A stretch of 64,000 bases of DNA from Metabacillus endolithicus (GCF_023078335.1 NZ_CP095550.1:2338001-2402000), one strand, 5' to 3'; counted from the first letter of the stretch, positions 36,331-47,012 are shown. Numbers and translations: made by a program. The notes: generated from the letters alone by a model not told the origin.

Positions 36331-36450
36331 TTCCATTGCGCTGCAGACACTTGCTTTCCGCGGGGAGGAAGCCAAGCCTCCTCGGCTTTGCCTGCGGGGT
36401 CTTGGCCTTTCCTCACTTCCCGCAGGAGTCAAGTGTCTTCCGCTCCATTA
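36331..36450. repeat. 120-bp structured intergenic repeat (GC-rich, inverted arms)
   Basis: GACACTTG (36346-36353) is answered by CAAGTGTC (36430-36437). Inside lie CCGCGGGGAGGAAGCCAAG and GGGGTCTTGGCCTTTCCTC, which pair in part. Much higher GC than the surroundings, and closely similar to a repeat I recall from many Bacillaceae genomes. It lies between two convergent genes. Confidence 0.7.
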
Positions 36451-36495
36451 CACTATTGTTCTTTAAATTTATTTAAAAACAACAATCAGAACCAA

Positions 36496-36533
36496 AAAAA
36501 GCTTGTAGAGATCACAATCTCTACAAGCTTTTT
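36496..36533. terminator. Terminator of the cellulase gene
   Basis: AAAAAGCTTGTAGAGAT pairs perfectly with ATCTCTACAAGCTTTTT around a 4-nt loop; it can act on both strands. Confidence 0.85.
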
Positions 36534-36539
36534 AATTTA

Positions 36540-39076
36540 TTATTCTTGTTCTAAATTAGCTCTTCTTCTTACATAGAAATAAGCTCCAGCCCCGGTTAGT
36601 AGTACTAGTCCACCAATTAATAGTGTATTGAATGAGTTTGTAGCTGTTTTTGGTAGTTTTTCACCGTTTTTGTCTTTAGCTTTTTCTTCTGCTTTTTCTT
36701 TATCTTTTACAGGTGTTGTTACAGGGTCTTTGCTTGCTTCGTCATTGTCGGCAGGGTCGGCTGGTGTTTGTCCATCGTTTTCACCAGTGCCTGGTTGAGC
36801 TGGTGTTTCTTCTTCTCCGTCTCCTGTACCAGGTGCAGAGGCTTTATCAAATCTTACATTATCAACAAACATTCTTCCTGCAAAATCACTTTCATCATCT
36901 GCGAAAATTAATAGCATGTTGCGTAATGATGTATCTGATTTTACGTTTTCAAGGTTTGTAACATCAATTTTCGCTTCGTAATGATATAGACCATCTGCTG
37001 TTTTTTCTACGGAGTCTAATGCTGTTAAATCAATATCAAAGGTTTCTGCGGATTGTTGCCAAAAGCCAAGTAATTCTGGTTGGAAAACTAGGTTAATAGA
37101 AATTCCACCTTCTGTTGCACGAGTTGGGTCAAGATATAAATCAAATGCAACATACTCATTGTCACCGCGCTTTAAATCTTCTGACCAGAAGTCTAGGCGT
37201 GGAGCTGATGCCCAGTTGTCAGTTGGTTTTACTTCAGGATAAGCAAATTCCCATGATAGTGCTTTAGAACCGTTTGCTTCTTCAATTGTTAATGCTGTTT
37301 TAACTCCAGAGTCTCCACTCCATTTCCAGCCTTGACGAGTATCATCTTCAAAAGTAGATGGAAGTGTTGCTGCTCCTTCTGGATCATTAACTACTTCAAT
37401 CTCAATTTCTTTACCAGTTACCGTAATATTGTCTAAAGAAACAACATCTGTATTTTCAGCTCCAACAAATAAGATCATATTCTCTAACTTGTTATTATCA
37501 GGCTTTCTGCAATTGTTGCTAGTGATGGTGCATCTTCTTTTGAAATTGTTAATACTGCTTTGTATTTATTTCCAAATGGTTCAAAATCCTCTGCTTTCAC
37601 TTGAATTGCACGCGTCGGATTAGCCCATCCTGCTGAAGGTCCTTGTGGAATCGCTGCAACAGAAACAGTTGTTGGCTTGTCCACAATCACATCCATTGAT
37701 AGTTCTTGCGCTCCTAAAACATCAACAGATTCACCCCAGTTATCAGCAGACAAGCGTACATTCGCCCAATAGTTTTCTGCAGAAACATCACTGCTTGCAT
37801 TTAGTCCTGAAATTTGTAGAGCTCCATCAACATTCTTTAGTGTTACATCTTTTACAGGACTATCTCCATTTACACCAAAACCTTGTGTAGAATCTGTAAA
37901 GTCAAAAAGTACTTTTGAGTATTTTGTACGATCAATTGGCTCATACGAAACTCCTTTAATACGAGCACGAACATATTCACCTGATAAGCTTAATTCTTTC
38001 GGTGCCCATACCTGGTCAGCACCTGGATCTAAATCAGTAGCCTCTGTTTTCCCCAATTGAAACGGAGTAAACGCTGCAGATGTTTCATTTTTATTTGTTA
38101 GAGACCAGTTAGCCCAGCTAATATTATTTTCATTTAAGAAGTTGATCCATTGATTTGCTTCTTCTAAATATGGACCATTGTTTCCATTTGCTTCACTTGT
38201 TCCCCATTCTGTTGCAAAAACAGCTTGTCCTTTTTCAAGGGCATATCTAGCATTACTCATGACATTTTCACGATTTGAACTGTCTGATGCTGCTGGATGT
38301 GAACCAGTGTAAAAGTGAACTGTATACATTGTGTTGCTATCATCAATTGGATTATCAGCAGCTAAATCTGCACGTTGACTCCAGTTCGGTTTACCAACAA
38401 TCACAATGTTTTGATTTCCATTATCACGTAGCATTTTAATAATCGGCTCAGCATATGATTTTACTTTTGCCCAACCTTCTGCATCATTTGTTAATCCCGG
38501 TCCATCATTACTATTACTACTTGGTTCATTTGCTAATTCATAGATAATGTGAGGATCGTTCGGATAAAGACTTGAAATTTCCTTAAAGAAATTCAATGCT
38601 CCTTTATAAACATCAGCATTCGGGTCTCCCGGAGCATGTACGTGCCAATCGACAATAACATACATATCATTTGCCTTTGCTAATTCAATTCCATCAATAA
38701 CACGTTGCTTCATCAGTTTGGGATCTGTTGCATAACCACCTTCACCAACATACATCGCAAGGCGAATAAGATTTGAACCCCAGTCATTTGAAAGAGCCGA
38801 AAACGCATTTTCATTTAAAATTCCTGGGAACCATTGTAAACCATGAGTACTCATCCCACGGAGTTGAATCTTTTGGCCATTTTTATCAACAAGTGTTTTT
38901 TGTCCATTTACAACCTTAAGGCTTAATGCCCCAGCTTGAGACGGTCTTTTCCCTGGTTCAACAAGCAAGCTGTTGTAATCAGCTTCTGCTGCTGAAGCAA
39001 AATTAGGTAGTAATGATGTTAATAATCCAAGAACCATTATTAGTGCCATAAACCTTTTTAGCATTCTGTGCTTCAA
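36540..39076 (-). CDS. GH5 endoglucanase with two carbohydrate-binding modules and LPXTG-type anchor, frameshifted
   Basis: A secreted beta-1,4-glucanase. It has a signal peptide (about 1-29), then a GH5 catalytic domain (about 40-345) with acid/base Glu in YELANEPSSN (near 184) and nucleophile Glu in FATEWGTSEA (near 290). Two beta-sandwich modules resembling CBM17/CBM28 follow, then an Asp/Glu/Pro linker. The end is a sortase signal (LPKTATN, hydrophobic stretch, RRR). The frame is broken at 37499-37503: one missing C turns AESPDNNKLENM into AESLIITS. Restored length is 845 residues. CelR-like operators and a perfect cre site lie upstream. Confidence 0.87.
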
Positions 39077-39110
39077 AATAAATCCCCCTTGTTTGATGTG
39101 AAAAATGTAT

Positions 39111-39124
39111 GGAAACCGGTTTCC
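39111..39124. promoter_or_regulatory. LacI-family operator upstream of the cellulase gene
   Basis: GGAAACCGGTTTCC is a perfect 14-bp palindrome 35 bp upstream of the cellulase ATG. The same motif recurs at the ABC transporter promoter. Confidence 0.75.
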
Positions 39125-39144
39125 GAAGTGAGAAAAAAAGATTC

Positions 39145-39158
39145 AGAAACCGTTTTCT
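39145..39158. promoter_or_regulatory. Second LacI-family operator upstream of the cellulase gene
   Basis: AGAAACCGTTTTCT, a near-palindrome related to GGAAACCGGTTTCC. Confidence 0.6.
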
Positions 39159-39184
39159 CCCCAAGTTAAAAAAATAACCTCTTT

Positions 39185-39198
39185 TGAAAACGCTAACA
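39185..39198. promoter_or_regulatory. CcpA cre site upstream of the cellulase gene
   Basis: TGAAAACGCTAACA matches the consensus TGWAARCGYTWWCW at every position. This suggests carbon catabolite repression of the cellulase gene. Confidence 0.75.
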
Positions 39199-39271
39199 CT
39201 GAATCTAGTATACTATAGACCTTATTTAATTTAAAGTAGTATATTAAAATAATTCTAATAATTCAATCATT

Positions 39272-41050
39272 CTATACTTTGAATCTCTTTACTAGCTCCT
39301 GAAGCGCCAATGCCTTTGAACTTAATTCCTCAGATGATGACGTTACTTTTGTCATAATAGCATTCTGCTCTTCAACTGATGCAGCCACTTCCTCTGTATT
39401 CCCAGCTGAAAAAACAGATATATTTGCAATTTCTTCTATTAAATCCACCATACTTTGTGTACTTGCATTTACTTGCTCCACAATAGCTGAAACTTCCTGT
39501 GATTGTGAGGCAACATTAGCTACCATTTCAACAATATTCCCAAAAGAATCACCAGTTTTACTAACCATAACAATTCCTTCATTAACAGCGTTTATTCCAT
39601 CTGTCATTGATTTTAACGCATTTTCAACCTCTGTTTGCATTTCATAGATCACATTTTTAATTTCCTCAGCTGCTTGTCCAGATTGCTCCGCAAGCTTTCT
39701 AACCTCATCGGCTACAACAGCAAATCCTTTACCATGCTCGCCTGCTCTTGCTGCCTCAATAGCTGCATTTAAAGCTAATAAATTTGTTTGATCTGCAACA
39801 CTTGTTATTAAAGAAAGAATCTGGCCGATTTGGTTTGATTTGTTACTTAATGTATTCATTGCAGAAGAGGTATGTTGAACTTTATGTTGCACCTCATTCA
39901 TTTGAACAACTGTTTGCGAAACAATTCCTTGACCAGTTGTTGCCTTCTCATTTGTTGCTAATGTTAGGTCGGAGACAGCTTGTATAGAGCGTGCAGCCTG
40001 TGTCATTCCCTTTGAAATTTCATGAATCACACGGTTTGCTTCAGAAGCACGTGTTACCTGATTCTCTGCACCTCCAGCTACCTCTTTGATAGCAGTAGAG
40101 ATAGAATTATTACTTGATTGTGTTTGTTCAGCACTAGCTGAGAGATCTTCTGACGTTGTTGCCACTTGCTCAGAGTTTTTCATCACTTCTACGATCAATT
40201 GCTTCAAGTTATCAGTCATTGTGTTAAAGTCTGTTGCAAGTTTACCAATTTCATCCCTATTTTTAATAGAAATTGGTTCTAGCATTAAATTTCCTTGCGC
40301 CACCTGCTTCACACTCGTCGACATTGCTGACAATGGCCGAGATATGCTTCTTGATAGAAGGAAACCCATAATGATTGCGATAATTAGAGTAACCACAATC
40401 AAAATAGCTGTAATGGATAGAACGAATGTTGTGACATTATGTCTCTCTTCCGCAGCTTTCGTTGCCATTGATTGATTTATCTCAACAAGTTTTGTTAAAT
40501 AACCTTCAATCGTTTCAATCTGTTGCCTAGATTGTTTAATCAATTTACTTGCTTCATCATCTTGATTAGCCCTTGATAGAGCAAGAATCTCCTCATGAAC
40601 AACAAGGTATTTATCCCATTCTGCTTGGAAGCCATTATAAATTTCCTCTTCTTCTTTCGTCAAAATGGTTTTTTCAAACTGTTCGTACAGCTCATCTAAT
40701 CTACTAAAAATAGTATCAAATCGCCCATCAAATTGGTTCATTTCTCCGATTGTTTCAGCACTAGCATAAAACAACTGAAATGCAGCCACCTGTTCAACGA
40801 GATACCTCATTTCACCGAGTCTTTCAACTGATGGAAGCCACACATCCTCTACTTCATTAGACTTCTTGTTCATTGAGTTTAATCCAGTTAAAGTAGAAAC
40901 ACTAAGAGCTGCGATTAAAATAAAAATAATAGCAAATACAGTAAAAATTTTTCTTCCAACAGTTAGCTTTAAGGGTAATTTCACAACAGATTGTTGATCA
41001 TTACTAGTTTTACTCAGCCTCTTTACGTATTTATGTAAGAGCTTCCGCAT
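39272..41050 (-). CDS. Methyl-accepting chemotaxis protein with a four-helix-bundle sensor
   Basis: A 592-residue receptor with TM1 at about 34-55, an extracellular helical domain of roughly 155 residues (4HB_MCP type, [20 protein letters not shown]), TM2 at about 212-235 and a HAMP domain. The signalling coiled coil has its conserved tip ([20 protein letters not shown]) at about 425-450. It lies between bglA and the cellulase gene inside the beta-glucan locus. It may sense cello-oligosaccharides directly or through a binding protein; that link is inference from position. Confidence 0.9.
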   Translation of the reverse strand: MRKLLHKYVKRLSKTSNDQQSVVKLPLKLTVGRKIFTVFAIIFILIAALSVSTLTGLNSMNKKSNEVEDVWLPSVERLGEMRYLVEQVAAFQLFYASAETIGEMNQFDGRFDTIFSRLDELYEQFEKTILTKEEEEIYNGFQAEWDKYLVVHEEILALSRANQDDEASKLIKQSRQQIETIEGYLTKLVEINQSMATKAAEERHNVTTFVLSITAILIVVTLIIAIIMGFLLSRSISRPLSAMSTSVKQVAQGNLMLEPISIKNRDEIGKLATDFNTMTDNLKQLIVEVMKNSEQVATTSEDLSASAEQTQSSNNSISTAIKEVAGGAENQVTRASEANRVIHEISKGMTQAARSIQAVSDLTLATNEKATTGQGIVSQTVVQMNEVQHKVQHTSSAMNTLSNKSNQIGQILSLITSVADQTNLLALNAAIEAARAGEHGKGFAVVADEVRKLAEQSGQAAEEIKNVIYEMQTEVENALKSMTDGINAVNEGIVMVSKTGDSFGNIVEMVANVASQSQEVSAIVEQVNASTQSMVDLIEEIANISVFSAGNTEEVAASVEEQNAIMTKVTSSSEELSSKALALQELVKRFKV

Positions 41051-41118
41051 ATAGATCCCCCATCCTGACAGCCATTATTATGTTTTTTATCTATTTTTTC
41101 TTAACCCCATCTATGAAA

Positions 41119-41157
41119 AAACCCCCTTCGAAACCGAAATCGGTTTCCAAAAGGGGT
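41119..41157 (-). terminator. bglA terminator containing an operator-like palindrome
   Basis: On the minus strand ACCCCTTTTGGAAACCG pairs with CGGTTTCGAAGGGGGT and is followed by TTTTTTC. The stem centre, GAAACCGAAATCGGTTTC, resembles the LacI-family operators of this locus. Confidence 0.75.
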
Positions 41158-41164
41158 AAATTCC

Positions 41165-42514
41165 TTAATAAAACATATCAAAGAAACCATTTTTTATTGT
41201 TTGTTTATACCAATAATAGCTATCTTTCTTTGTTCTTTCTAATGTATTGAAATCAACGTGAATGATTCCAAAGCGCTTGTCATAGCCTTCTGCCCATTCA
41301 AAGTTATCAAGCAGTGACCATGTGAGATAACCTTTAATATTTACACCACTATCCATTGCTCGCTTTAATGATGTTAAATGCTGTTTCAAGTAATCAATAC
41401 GTCCTTGATCTTTTACTCTGCCGTTTTCAACTCCATCATTGTAGCAGGCACCATTTTCAGTGATATAAATTGGCACTGAACCGTATTGTTCGTTTATTTT
41501 TGTTAACACCTTATAGAAGCCTTCAGGATAGATATTCCAATCAAAATCAGTTTTTTCATAGCCAATATCTACTTTTTCAGCATCTAGTAAACCATCATTT
41601 TCTTTGTATCTAGTCACACTGCCTGTGTAGTAGTTGATTCCAACAAAATCAATTTCTTGGTTGATGATGTCCATGTCGCCTTCTTGAACTGGAACTGTCA
41701 CACCTTTTTTCTCGAACCACTCTACCATAAATTGTGGATAGCTACCTTTGAATACAGGATCAAAGAACCACTCAACAAACCAGCCTGTTGCTCTGTTACA
41801 AGCATCGATGTCTTCTTGTTTGTTGCTAAATGGCTCGTTCCATTCTGTATTAGGTGCATAACCTATTTCACCTTCGTATCCTCCGTCTCTTAGGCGGGAT
41901 ACTGCTTTACCGTGTGCAAGTAGTAAATGATGTGAAATCGTTGTTGCTAATTGTAAATTTTGGAATCCTGGTGCATGAAGTCCGATAAAGTTTGATAGAA
42001 ATGATACACACCAAGGTTCATTGATTGTAATCCATTTTTTAATTTTTCCGTTAAACTCTTTAAACATTAACTCAGCATAATCAGCAAATGCATCTACTGT
42101 TTCACGGTTTTCCCAGCCACCCTTATCTTGAAGAGCTTGTGGCAGATCCCAGTGATATAGCGTACACATTGGCTCGATTCCGTTTGCTAGCAATGCATCT
42201 ACAAAATCATGATAAAATTGAAGACCCTTTTCATTGATTTCTCCAGTTCCATTTGGAAAAATACGTGGCCATGATACAGAAAAACGATAAATATCAATGC
42301 CAAGTTCTTTCATTAATGCGATATCTTCTTCATAGCGGTGATAGCTGTCACACGCTACATCTCCGTTATCGCCATTTAATACTTTACCAGGTGTTTTGGC
42401 AAAGGTATCCCAAATGGAAAGACCTCTTCCATCCTCAGTTGCTGCTCCTTCGATTTGGTATGCTGCCGTTGCAGCTCCCCATCTCATCTCTTTTGGAAAT
42501 TGTATAATTGCCAT
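41165..42514 (-). CDS. bglA: GH1 beta-glucosidase
   Basis: A 449-residue family GH1 enzyme. The N-terminal FPKEMRWGAATAAYQIEGA block, acid/base Glu in TINEPWCVSF and nucleophile Glu in IYITENGACY are all present. GYLTWSLLDNFEWAEGYDKR forms the aglycone and glucose-binding region. It has no signal peptide, so it should hydrolyse imported cellobiose or other beta-glucosides in the cytoplasm. It lies 37 bp after the LacI-type regulator gene. A residue check cannot rule out 6-phospho activity, but the ABC importer context favours unphosphorylated substrates. Confidence 0.92.
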   Translation of the reverse strand: MAIIQFPKEMRWGAATAAYQIEGAATEDGRGLSIWDTFAKTPGKVLNGDNGDVACDSYHRYEEDIALMKELGIDIYRFSVSWPRIFPNGTGEINEKGLQFYHDFVDALLANGIEPMCTLYHWDLPQALQDKGGWENRETVDAFADYAELMFKEFNGKIKKWITINEPWCVSFLSNFIGLHAPGFQNLQLATTISHHLLLAHGKAVSRLRDGGYEGEIGYAPNTEWNEPFSNKQEDIDACNRATGWFVEWFFDPVFKGSYPQFMVEWFEKKGVTVPVQEGDMDIINQEIDFVGINYYTGSVTRYKENDGLLDAEKVDIGYEKTDFDWNIYPEGFYKVLTKINEQYGSVPIYITENGACYNDGVENGRVKDQGRIDYLKQHLTSLKRAMDSGVNIKGYLTWSLLDNFEWAEGYDKRFGIIHVDFNTLERTKKDSYYWYKQTIKNGFFDMFY

Positions 42515-42551
42515 TGTTGTACCTCCACCAAATTCTTTTCTATGTTTAGCC

Positions 42552-43553
42552 TTATGATTCTCTCACAACTAATTCAGAATCGATAAAAACAGGCTTTAAT
42601 TCTGATTTTCCATTGATGATGTCATTTAACATATACGCAGCAAGCTTACCGAGTTGTTCTTTATCCTGCCTTATAGTCGATAGCTTCGGACTGCTATGTC
42701 GACATGCATCAATATCATCACAGCCAATCACAGATATATCTTCAGGAACTCTTAGTCCTTTTTCTCTAATCGCATCAATTGCACCAAAAGCCATCATATC
42801 CGATACGGCAAAAATAGCGCGGGGATAAGAATTTGTTTCTAATATTTTTTTCATTGCTTGATATCCACTTTCTTCATGGAAATCACCATATTGAAACCAC
42901 TCTTGATGAATCTCAAGACCAAGCTGATCCATTGTTTCTCTTGCACCTTTTTCTCGAAACATCGTGATGGCAGAATCTTCTTGACCACCAATAAACCCAA
43001 TGTTTCTAATTCCTTGCAAATAAAAGTGTTGAATCACTTTTCTTGATAAATTCACATTATCACTCATCACAAAGCTTGCTTTTGGTCCGCTAAGCTCAAG
43101 GTCAATCCCCATACAAGGAATCTCCTCGCGCACAAGCTCATAGATCGCATCCTCTACTTCTTCACCAGCGATAATGACACAGCCATCTACATGAAAATGG
43201 CGACATCTTGCTAAATAACTACCATTATCTTTGTAGAATTGTTCGTTTGAGAACATGATAATGTCATAGCCTAGCGAACCAATTGTTTTTTTAAACGATG
43301 TAACAACCTCATTAAAAAAAGGATGTGTAAATTCAACATTTACCTTACCGGCATAAATTAACCCAATTAAATTCGATTTTTTGGTGGCTAGTGCTTTAGC
43401 TGAAAAGGTTGGCTGATATCCTGTTTCCTGGATAATATCCAGCACTTTTTTCTTCGTTTTTTCACTAATGCCACCATAGTTATTAATAATTTTTGATACA
43501 GTTCCTGGAGAAACTCCAGCCATCTTTGCAATATCTTTAATCGTTAAATTCAT
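42552..43553 (-). CDS. LacI family transcriptional regulator (CelR-like)
   Basis: A 333-residue repressor with an N-terminal LacI helix-turn-helix (LTIKDIAKMAGVSPGTVSKII) and a periplasmic-binding-protein-like sugar domain (HVDGCVIIAGEE, NIGFIGGQEDSAI, PEDISVIGCDDIDACR). It lies between the ABC importer and bglA. The GGAAACCGNTTTCC-like palindromes in front of the importer and the cellulase gene are its likely operators, with cellobiose or glucose as possible inducer; both are inference. Confidence 0.88.
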   Translation of the reverse strand: MNLTIKDIAKMAGVSPGTVSKIINNYGGISEKTKKKVLDIIQETGYQPTFSAKALATKKSNLIGLIYAGKVNVEFTHPFFNEVVTSFKKTIGSLGYDIIMFSNEQFYKDNGSYLARCRHFHVDGCVIIAGEEVEDAIYELVREEIPCMGIDLELSGPKASFVMSDNVNLSRKVIQHFYLQGIRNIGFIGGQEDSAITMFREKGARETMDQLGLEIHQEWFQYGDFHEESGYQAMKKILETNSYPRAIFAVSDMMAFGAIDAIREKGLRVPEDISVIGCDDIDACRHSSPKLSTIRQDKEQLGKLAAYMLNDIINGKSELKPVFIDSELVVRES

Positions 43554-43676
43554 AGCGGTCCCTCAATTGCCTTTCGCCTTCATAATAGATTGCTTATTTA
43601 CTGTTAGATTACTATTATTTGAAGCAATTTACAATTTGATAATGGGCGAAAAAAGAAGGTAATAAATTGAAATTTT

Positions 43677-44519
43677 TTATTTAACCGCACCATCTGTAAT
43701 ACTAGAAATAAATAATCTGTTAAACAGTAGGAAAATAATTAATAAAGGTACTGTTGCCCAGAATACACCAGATAAAATCATACCGAAGTCAATGTTGAAT
43801 GTGTTACTTAATGTCGCCAAGGCAACTTGAATTGTATACATTTCTGGATCTCTTAGAATTGTAAATTGCCATAAGAATTCTCCCCATACAGCTGTGAAGA
43901 CAATAATACCTAATGTTGCAAATGCAGGTAAAATGATTGGTAACACAATACTGCGGTAGATTCTGAAATTCGAACACCCATCAAGCTTTGCTGCTTCAAT
44001 TAATTCATCTGGTACCGAATTACTTACATATTGTCTCATTAGAAAGATTCCTAATGGATTTAAGAAAAATAGAATCGCAACACCCTGTAATGTATCAAGC
44101 AAATCTGCTTTTGAAATTAAATAGTATTGCGGAATTAATCCTAATTGCGGTGGGATAACCATTGTTAAAAGAATCGAAACAAACAATGCGTTTTTCCCAG
44201 GAAATCTAAATTTAGCAAAAGCAAATCCTGCTAGTGAGCTAATTATTAATACAATGATTGTTACTGATGTACAAAGAATCACCGTATTGATCATTGCTTG
44301 GAAGAAATCAATCGCACCCAATACCTTCTGGAAGTTTTCCACTAACATATTACCAGGCGTAATCGTTGGCGGTATGGAGTTATATGCTGAACTTGGGCGA
44401 GTTGCCATCACAAACATCCAATAAAATGGAAACAATGAAAAAAGTGATGCTAGAGTAAGAAATGTATAGATGAAAATTCTACCTTTTGAAAACTTTTTTG
44501 TTCCTGCTACGTCACCCAT
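43677..44519 (-). CDS. Sugar ABC transporter permease (MalG/CUT1 type)
   Basis: A 280-residue permease with six membrane segments and the EAA loop ELIEAAKLDGCSNFRIYRSIVLP typical of CUT1 second permeases. It overlaps the preceding permease stop by one base (TAATG). No ATPase gene is present; as is usual for CUT1 systems in Bacillus, a shared MsmX-type ATPase elsewhere probably energises it. Confidence 0.9.
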   Translation of the reverse strand: MGDVAGTKKFSKGRIFIYTFLTLASLFSLFPFYWMFVMATRPSSAYNSIPPTITPGNMLVENFQKVLGAIDFFQAMINTVILCTSVTIIVLIISSLAGFAFAKFRFPGKNALFVSILLTMVIPPQLGLIPQYYLISKADLLDTLQGVAILFFLNPLGIFLMRQYVSNSVPDELIEAAKLDGCSNFRIYRSIVLPIILPAFATLGIIVFTAVWGEFLWQFTILRDPEMYTIQVALATLSNTFNIDFGMILSGVFWATVPLLIIFLLFNRLFISSITDGAVK

Positions 44520-45460
44520 TATTTAGCTACCTCCTTTTTTCTACCGATTTTTCCAGATGTTACTAACGTATTAATTGCAGAGAAGATAATGATGATAAAT
44601 AACAAGATAACGGCTGTTGCAGATGCTGTACCAAATGATTGTAATTTAAACGCATCACGATACAGATACATAACAACTGTCATAGCTTCATCTCTTGTAA
44701 AGGCTGATGCACCTAAGAATACTGTTGGTTCAGCGAATAATTGCAGTGCACCAACTGTTGAGAAGAAAACAGTTAAAATGATAAACGGCTTTAACATCGG
44801 CATTGTAATATAAAGCATTTGTTGGAACTTATTTGCACCATCAATTGTTGCTGCTTCATACAGGTCATTTGAAATACTTTGAAGACCCGCTAGATAAATG
44901 ATTGTGTTGTAACCAACCCATCTCCAAAATACCATGATGGAGATTGCAATTTTTGTACCCCATTCAGATGAAGCCCAGCTAACCGGATCAAATCCAAACA
45001 CGCCTAGTACATAATTGGCTAAGGAAGTTTCGTGATTACTAAATAACACACTAAAAATGAGGTTTACTGCAACCATTGACGTAATATATGGCATGAAGAT
45101 CGTAACTCGGAAGAAATTTCTAAAGCGGAGAAACGATAGATTTAATAGAAATGCAAGGATAATCCCAATAATTAATTGAGGGGCAGTACCCATTAATCCA
45201 ATAACAATTGTGTTATATAAAGATTTCCAAAATAGTGGATCTTCTAATACAATTTTGAAGTTATTTAACCCAGCAAACTCCAGGCTTAACCCATTCCATT
45301 TTTGGAAAGCTAGATATAAACTGAATAACGCCGGATATAAACCAATAACAGCAAAGATGATAAAGAAAGGTGAAACATAAAGATAGCCAGAAATCATGTC
45401 TTTCTTTTCTTCTGATAGAAACCTTTTCTTTTTGACTACTTTTTCATTTGCAGTAACCAT
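44519..45460 (-). CDS. Sugar ABC transporter permease (MalF/CUT1 type)
   Basis: A 313-residue permease with a basic cytoplasmic N-terminus, six membrane segments and the EAA loop DLYEAATIDGANKFQQMLYITMP. I start at the ATG of MVTANEK, 5 nt after GGGGAG; an in-frame GTG two codons earlier overlaps that site. It is 79 bp downstream of the binding-protein gene and forms the importer channel with the MalG-type protein. Confidence 0.9.
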   Translation of the reverse strand: MVTANEKVVKKKRFLSEEKKDMISGYLYVSPFFIIFAVIGLYPALFSLYLAFQKWNGLSLEFAGLNNFKIVLEDPLFWKSLYNTIVIGLMGTAPQLIIGIILAFLLNLSFLRFRNFFRVTIFMPYITSMVAVNLIFSVLFSNHETSLANYVLGVFGFDPVSWASSEWGTKIAISIMVFWRWVGYNTIIYLAGLQSISNDLYEAATIDGANKFQQMLYITMPMLKPFIILTVFFSTVGALQLFAEPTVFLGASAFTRDEAMTVVMYLYRDAFKLQSFGTASATAVILLFIIIIFSAINTLVTSGKIGRKKEVAK

Positions 45461-45539
45461 TTTCACTCCCCGTTTCTTTCAGTAAAACTAGATATGGTGC
45501 AACGTTTTGCACCATATCTTAGCTTCATTCTTTTTTGAA

Positions 45540-46841
45540 TTAACGATTTACTAAATCTTGCGCACGTTTAACAGCAGCTTTCCATTCTTTTTCTGGATCC
45601 GCACCGTCTTGAACGTTTTTAAGAGCATTTAGAATTTCTTGGTGTATTGGGAAGTATTTTTCACCTTTGAAAACGGCACCTTCGATATCTTGTGCTGCTT
45701 GAGCAAATACTTCAGATGTTACTTGACCACCAAAGAACTCATCTTGGTTAGAAGCGAATTCTTCCATTTCATATACAGCTGGCGCAGATGGGAATAATCC
45801 ATTGCTTTGGAAAGATTTTAATTGATTTTCAGGTGATACTAACCATTCAACGAAATCATATGCAGCTTGTGCATTTTCAGTTTCACTTGGGATTGCGATG
45901 TAAGATCCACCCCAGTTTGCAGCAAATTCAGTTGGTAATGTAGCTACTTTGAACTTACCAGAAGCATCTGGAGCATTACCTTCCATCCAGCCTTTTAACC
46001 AGCCAGCACCTAATTCAGCAGCGAATTCACCAGTGTTAACGGCATTTGACCATTCAGGTGTCCACATTTCAAACTTACCAACGATTCCAGCTTCATTTAA
46101 TTCAACTGCATAATCGTATGCTTTTTTAACTGAACTACCCTCTTTGTCAAGGATTAATTCACCATCAGGATTTAGGTATTGTTCAACTGAAGGATCAAGA
46201 AGTGCTCTGTAAGCCATTTCAATACTGTCTACGAAAGGTTTACCAGTTTTCTCTTTTACTTGTAATCCAGCTTCTTTAAAAGCTTCTGGAGAATTAATTA
46301 ATGCTTCTACTTCAGCAGGCTCAGTTGGTAGACCAGCTGCTTCGAATACATCTGTACGGTAGTATAATGCTTTAGGACCAATATCAGTTGGAAGACCGAA
46401 TAAGAAGTCTCCTCCTTCATTTTCACCAGCATTCCATTTCCAATCTAGGTATTGATCTTGAACGTCTTTTGCACCAAGATCATATAAGTTTGCAAAGCGA
46501 TCTTGAGCTGCTTTGAAACGATCAAATTGATCTACTTCTAGCATTGCGATATCAGGAGCACCACTACCAGCAGATAAAGCTGTGAATAATGCATCATGAT
46601 GTTCAGCTGTTTCGGAAGATTTAAACTTTATAGTTACGTTTGGATTTTGTTCTTGATATTCTTTTACTAACTCTTCATAGCCTGTTGCACCGAAAGCCCA
46701 GAAGTTTAGTTCTACTTTTTCATCTCCACTTCCGCCGCCCTCTGAAGCAGATTCTTTCTTATCGCCACCACTACATGCAGCTAACGAAAATGCTAAAGCT
46801 AAAGACAAACCAGAAGCTAACCATTTTTTCTTGCTTTTCAT
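45540..46841 (-). CDS. Sugar-binding lipoprotein of the beta-glucan ABC importer
   Basis: A 433-residue family 1 solute-binding protein with lipobox LAACSGG (Cys near residue 23), a Gly/Ser linker, then VELNFWAFGATGYEELVKEY and APDIAMLEVDQFDRF, typical of CUT1 oligosaccharide binders. Cello-oligosaccharide binding is inferred from the GH5 and GH1 enzymes and the LacI-type regulator downstream. The upstream region has three copies of the locus operator. Confidence 0.88.
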   Translation of the reverse strand: MKSKKKWLASGLSLALAFSLAACSGGDKKESASEGGGSGDEKVELNFWAFGATGYEELVKEYQEQNPNVTIKFKSSETAEHHDALFTALSAGSGAPDIAMLEVDQFDRFKAAQDRFANLYDLGAKDVQDQYLDWKWNAGENEGGDFLFGLPTDIGPKALYYRTDVFEAAGLPTEPAEVEALINSPEAFKEAGLQVKEKTGKPFVDSIEMAYRALLDPSVEQYLNPDGELILDKEGSSVKKAYDYAVELNEAGIVGKFEMWTPEWSNAVNTGEFAAELGAGWLKGWMEGNAPDASGKFKVATLPTEFAANWGGSYIAIPSETENAQAAYDFVEWLVSPENQLKSFQSNGLFPSAPAVYEMEEFASNQDEFFGGQVTSEVFAQAAQDIEGAVFKGEKYFPIHQEILNALKNVQDGADPEKEWKAAVKRAQDLVNR

Positions 46842-46885
46842 TTTATTTCCCCCTTGTTTTTTGTTTAATAACCGTTACCTGTTAC

Positions 46886-46899
46886 GGAAACCGATTTCC
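46886..46899. promoter_or_regulatory. LacI-family operator at the importer promoter, site 1
   Basis: GGAAACCGATTTCC, differing by one base from the perfect palindrome at the cellulase promoter. Confidence 0.7.
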
Positions 46900-46933
46900 T
46901 TACTAGGAAAAAATTAAAGTGGTTTTCGTTACT

Positions 46934-46947
46934 GGAAACCGCTTTCA
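46934..46947. promoter_or_regulatory. LacI-family operator at the importer promoter, site 2
   Basis: GGAAACCGCTTTCA, a related near-palindrome 48 bp from site 1. Confidence 0.6.
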
Positions 46948-47012
46948 ACTATGATTATATCTTCTATTATTCTATAAATCAATCTATTTTTTGAAAAAAT
47001 TAAAAACTTTTT

